Shown here in pieces: positions 30,834-34,142 of a stretch of 34,142 bases of DNA. A program made the translations under genes and the position numbers. Source of the stretch: Chara braunii (lineage: Eukaryota > Streptophyta > Charophyceae > Charales > Characeae); assembly GCA_003427395.1 (NCBI GenBank), contig BFEA01000222.1:1445069-1479210 (forward strand), given 5' to 3'. How positions within the stretch are numbered: position 1 is the first letter of the stretch; every line of letters starts with the position of its first letter. The notes beneath the pieces are model-generated. The model saw only the letters and a program-made list of their open reading frames with translations. It had not been told where the DNA came from and did no database searches.

Positions 30834-31451
30834 GGTAAGTATTATTCCCTTTCTCTTTCCTTTCTCCTTCTACTTCTTCTTCTTCTTCTTCTTCTCCCTT
30901 CACTACGGTGCACGGCCTTTCCTCTCCGCCGCTTCTCCTCCTCCTCCTCCTTCTCCTTCTTTTTTTTCTTCTTTCCTCCTTTGAACTTCTCTTTGCTAGT
31001 TCCTTGTCTTACTACCCGATACCGCCCTCTTTCACTCTTACGCTTGCATTCGCAAGCTTACCACACTCGTTCAGTTCATGCGCTAGCCTATTCTGCCCTC
31101 TACCGCGTGCTTGCGAAAAGCTCGCGCTCGGTGCTGCCTTCTGCGCTCTCCCTCTCCTCTGTTTTCTTGGTTGAACATCGCCACGCCCTCTTGCTCGTAT
31201 TGCCCTGCTTGTGGAAAAGCCTGACAGGCTGAGATCGGGGTTTGTCCCTTCTTCATGAATTTGCCCCAGTATGGGGGCGTAATTCCTTTAGGCACCATCG
31301 GGCCAATAGGTTGTTGAGAAATAAAATAAATAAACTCGATAAAAGAAAATAAAAGAAAACGAAATAACAGAATCTAACGAAACCTAACTACAAACTCTAC
31401 TAACTTGCCAGGCCCCGTTGCAATAAGGCCACTATAACTGATTCTGATATC

Positions 31452-31481
31452 GTGGTCGCGGGTTCACGTCCCGGCCGACCA
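31452..31481 (+). other. tRNA-like 3' half, copy 2
   Basis: CGTGGTCGCGGGTTCACGTC followed by CCGGCCGACCA. The same T-arm/acceptor-like end as in copy 1, with GTTCACGTC close to a B box. No complete cloverleaf. Confidence 0.35.
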
Positions 31482-31529
31482 ATATGGGGCAAACAAAGTA
31501 GAGTTTCCTATCAAAAAGGAAGCTAGCCT

Positions 31530-31603
31530 AGAGGCCGGTAGGCTTCGATCCCTGCATCCCTTGCGTTGCAAACAGCACGTATACCTACTGAGCTAGCTCC
31601 CAC
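31530..31603 (-). other. tRNA-derived, SINE-head-like sequence, copy 2
   Basis: Minus-strand GGGAGCTAGCTCAGTAGG (A box match), then TTTGCAAC in anticodon-loop position and GATCGAAGC, a full B-box match (GWTCRANNC). It keeps a better B box than copy 1. Stems pair poorly, so a tRNA-derived repeat is likelier than a functional gene. Confidence 0.45.
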
Positions 31604-32119
31604 TTCGAGTAGAAAGGGAGCGACTCTAGTATCTATATAGTAGTGCCTTAGCCCGACTCGCGGCCTACGCCAGTCTCTAAGTCCGTGTGTGTGTACGTTC
31701 GCTGGTCTGCGTGCCTATGCGAGCACCTGTCAGCTTGAGTGTATGTGTGCCCCACAAGGGCACTCTTTTGATCGGACGACCCGATGGCCTATAGTTACCC
31801 ATGGCTGCGTCGCAGAGAGTTGCTGCGGGGAAAACACCCGGGCGGCGGGTAGGGTGGCAATATACCAAGTGAACGTCGGTGTGCCAAGTATCTGCGGCCG
31901 AGCAATGCCGACATCTGCGTATCTTAGCTGTACCCTATTATGACAGTAACCAGATCAACCCCTCAACCTCCCTGGTCGAAGGGTATCAGTGTCGATCCTA
32001 ACGATCGCAGCGCGTGCCATAGTGATGCGCGTGCTCATATGACATCCTAAGCTCAGACTAGTTCCTCAAGGCGGTCTGCAACGTTGACCTGTCGATTATA
32101 AAATCATGGCCAATTTAGG

Positions 32120-32145
32120 CCAAATACCCTTGTAAGGGTATTTGG
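32120..32145. repeat. Perfect 12-bp hairpin at the end of copy 2
   Basis: CCAAATACCCTT, GT, AAGGGTATTTGG: a perfect inverted repeat with a two-base loop, five bases before the end of similarity between the two copies. The GT-AAG within it has a counterpart with one base lost in copy 1. Confidence 0.85.
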
Positions 32146-32150
32146 TCCGA

Positions 32151-32726
32151 TCTCGATGACCTCTTGTACTTCTTCCTCCTCGTCCTCATCCTCTTTCATT
32201 TGTATAGGGCTGAACTCACCCGTGAAGTTCTTTGGATCTAGGTTATAAGGGACGTCCACCTTCCTCTCATATCCTTCCCCAAAGTCCGTGTACCTCCCCG
32301 CACAACTGTCGTGGTCGCTCCGCTCTTCATGCGGACTCTCCATTCCTTCTTCCCCTTCTTCGCACGTGTCATTCTTATCTTATTTTTGTTCGTTCTCCCC
32401 AAACCAAGGCTCACACTGTTTGCACTCCTCGACTTTGTTTTGGTAGAGGTTCGAGCCCTCTCTCCTTCCGATCTGCCCGTTTCTCCCATACTTAGTCTCT
32501 CTTTCTCGCTCTCACTCCCTGACGAAATATATATCCCTTCTTCTTTTTTGAGAGGCGAAGGCCCTCTACACACCTGTTTTCTCGCCCCCCTGCCCACTAC
32601 TTGTTTGGACAGGTACCCTATATACAATTTTCTCTTTACGGTTTTCCGCTCCCTGCTTGGTGCCGCTCCTTCCCCTTCGTTGGGCCCGTTGATCGCTCTG
32701 TTGTCATTTTCGTTGTCGAATTCCAT
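32151..32726 (-). pseudogene. Unrecognised charged ORF downstream of the second integrase, truncated by copy 2
   Basis: An ATG at 32726 opens a 162-codon, Lys/Arg/Glu/Ser-rich frame with YIGYLSKQVVGRG and GIYISSGSESEKERLS. A second frame (from 32343) carries the acidic continuation YNLDPKNFTGEFSPIQMKE then EDEDEEEEVQEVIEI, so a frame change is likely. It is on the same strand as, and about 0.3 kb beyond, the polypurine tract after the second integrase. It might be the start of a Gag of a neighbouring element; no zinc knuckle is present before copy 2 cuts it off. Confidence 0.5.
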
Positions 32727-33030
32727 TTTCGTTTTTTAAGGCTTCTTCCCTGATCTTGTATAACAAAACAACACCCCCTCGAACCCTTCATACGCACGTC
32801 CCCCCAATTTGGTAGGAAATACCTTTTCCCGCAGGGTGCTCCTTGTATCCCTCGTACAAAGTCATTATTATACATTGCCCCTTCATACAAATGCTACCTT
32901 TGTAATGGTCCCATTATTTTTCCCTCAAAACTATGGTACAATGCTCCCGACAGCCTTTCCCATTGTCACACAAAACCCATTGGCAGAAAAATCCCAGGGC
33001 ATCCCACCTCCCATTTCAATCATCCCAAGC
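32727..33030 (-). other. Possible 3' LTR fragment of the second element
   Basis: It lies between the polypurine tract (33033-33046) and the charged ORF. In sense it would begin TGGCTTGGGATG. Without a second copy in the window, neither its length nor its identity as an LTR can be confirmed. Confidence 0.35.
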
Positions 33031-33032
33031 CA

Positions 33033-33046
33033 CTGCCCCCTCCCCT
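33033..33046 (-). promoter_or_regulatory. Polypurine tract candidate
   Basis: Sense-strand AGGGGAGGGGGCAG directly followed by TGG, downstream of the integrase stop by about 115 bp. This is the position and composition of a plus-strand primer next to a 3' LTR beginning with TG. Confidence 0.5.
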
Positions 33047-33159
33047 AAAAAGGAAAGTCGCACAAAAGTAGTTAGAGACAAAACATAGTGTGGGCAAGGC
33101 TGCCGTCAGTTCTTAGCTTGTAGACTCCTCAGTTTCCTTATCCTCGGCCTCCTGAAGCT

Positions 33160-33978
33160 ATTGTTCCACTGGGTCCCGACTTAAAAACCTGACCAGTCGT
33201 TGCCCTGGGAAGGGTCCTTTCAATCCAGTTTCATCCAACTCTTCCAATTCGAAGATGTTCAGTCTCACCCGCTTAGTGACCCGGTAGGGTCCTTTGAACC
33301 TCTTCCCAGCTGCCCAGACCAGGTACTTTCTAGTGTCGAGTTTCTTACCAATACCGTCTCCCCCACCTGAAGTGGTTCTTTTCAGATATTCTTAACCTGG
33401 TCCCATCTTGCTTTGTTCCTCATCTTGTTGTCTAGTACCCGGTGGACAATGTCCTCCATTACCTCCTCATTTCTAAGGACTTGTTGACATCTTGCCGCAA
33501 TTAGCTCTTCTGTGGTCATGTGCGGATCGTCATCTAACCTGTTCCAGGTAGGTATCAAGGCTTCCAAGGGGAAAACGATCTCTCTTCCATACCAGAGTTC
33601 CCTGGGGTACATCCCGTTATCCTCTTATGTGTTATGTTCTTAAAAAAGACAGCCTGCTGAAGATATCTAGACCTACTCCCCAGATCGTCTGCCGCAAGCT
33701 TCGCAATTGTGTTCTTTAAGGCCCGGTGCCCCCTTTCTACAGGTGCATTGGCCTCCGTGTGATATGGCTCGATGAGTTTGATAGGTGCGCAGAGCCTTTT
33801 AAGCATTCCCAACACTTCTTGGTTTACAAACTCAGTTCTGTTATCTGCTATAAACCTCCTGACGAAGGGATGCCTCAGGTACAAATCCTCTATCCAATTT
33901 GGTACACCTTCCCTGTCCTTTTCTTGAGGGCAACCGCCTCCACGAACCCACTCAAGTTGTCCCGCGCATCTACGAATC
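33160..33978 (-). pseudogene. Integrase C-terminal two thirds of a second LTR retrotransposon
   Basis: At the right, DARDNLSGFVEA precedes a frame break near 33895. The 109-codon frame (33555-33884) then has the second and third catalytic residues D14 (FIADNRTEF) and E50 (APVERGHR), 35 residues apart. The next frame (33382-33612) has MYPRELWYGREI and the helical linker NKARWDQVKNI, then a TGA. Beyond it VGETVLVRNSTLESTW and, after another frame change, GPYRVTKRVRLNIFELEELD end the C-terminal domain at about 33160. The first catalytic Asp and the zinc finger are missing because other DNA starts at 33979. It is clearly diverged from the integrase of the main element. Confidence 0.88.
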
Positions 33979-34142
33979 CCCCTCGACGGGGGTCATTCGC
34001 GGACAAGTTCGCGACCGCGGGCTAGGCCGCGACCCCGTTGACGTGTCCGCGAGGCCGCACGGCTTTGCGGCCACATGGCGATCAGTGGGGAGGGGGGTTT
34101 GGGATTTGGGAAGCGCCATGGGGCGGCGTAACCCCAGCCCCA
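33979..34142. other. GC-rich sequence interrupting the second integrase
   Basis: Composition changes abruptly to GC-rich DNA with many CCGCGA/TCGCGG and GGCCGC palindromes. It begins with the inverted repeat CCCCCTCGACGGGGG. It does not continue the integrase frame. It is probably the edge of another inserted element that runs out of the window. Confidence 0.5.

Larger units (their letters stand above)
26866..32150 (+). repeat. Large direct repeat, copy 2 (about 5.3 kb with MITE)
   Basis: Same content and order as 1888-6519: exon-like modules, (CT)n array, polypyrimidine tract, (AAT)n run, (CA)n stretch, hydrophobic frame, tRNA-like pair and terminal hairpin. It differs by a 664-bp MITE (29574-30237), a shorter (CT)n array, an extra 25-30 bases near 30378-30405 and scattered substitutions. 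Its right end interrupts or abuts a minus-strand frame of another LTR element. Confidence 0.9.

Noticed and set aside
31083-31298. Minus-strand ORF of 71 codons in copy 2 as a gene
   Set aside because: No motif recognised, and the equivalent region in copy 1 does not keep the frame convincingly.
1888-32150. The two large copies as LTRs of one giant (30-kb) retrotransposon
   Set aside because: No primer-binding site or polypurine tract adjoins their inner ends, and the gag-pol between has its own PBS and LTR end at 20511-20533.

Overview
This window looks like repeat-rich nuclear DNA of a eukaryote. I found no intact host gene. It contains decayed LTR retrotransposons, two nested hAT-like MITEs, a large element or segment present twice in direct orientation, two hairpin-forming satellites, and very many microsatellites ((CT)n, (AAT)n, (CA)n). 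The primer-binding site of the main retrotransposon matches the 3' end of a plant-type tRNA-Asp. The style of its Gag, RT and integrase is what I associate from memory with charophyte algae such as Chara braunii. That host assignment is an inference; no search was run.

Layout. 1-1887: microsatellites, A-rich and homopurine tracts, short inverted and direct repeats. 1888-6519: copy 1 of a 4.6-kb repeat. 6520-8133: no recognisable feature apart from a tRNA-like T-arm. 8134-10436 (minus): decayed Gag-like ORF with a coiled coil and zinc knuckle. 10775-20533 (minus): a Ty3/gypsy-type element, read right to left as PBS, three pre-gag coding blocks (two are paralogues), gag, zinc knuckle, protease, RT, RNase H and integrase. 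A 553-bp hAT-like MITE splits the integrase C-terminus. From 20533 rightwards: the inner end of its 5' LTR. 22127-23277: satellite of 19 monomers of about 61 bp, each able to fold into a hairpin. 23278-25060: no gene seen. 25060-25490: a diverged third fragment of the large repeat. 25540-25930 and 26426-26520: 26-bp and 17-bp minisatellites. 26866-32150: copy 2 of the large repeat, carrying a 664-bp MITE that copy 1 lacks. 32151-33978 (minus): remains of another LTR element, with an integrase end, a polypurine tract and a further ORF. 33979-34142: GC-rich sequence that interrupts that integrase.

Functionally nothing here is likely to be active. The main element has lost the second catalytic Asp of its RT YxDD box and carries many frameshifts and nonsense codons, although the integrase D,D35E triad and HHCC finger survive. 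The order of events can be partly read. One MITE entered the retroelement after the retroelement's own integration. The other entered copy 2 after the large repeat had duplicated.

The most interesting items are the hairpin satellite, whose stems change in a compensatory way between monomers; the tandemly duplicated, unrecognised coding blocks ahead of gag; and the large repeat, which contains diverged exon-like modules ending in splice-donor-like CAG/GTRNGT sites.
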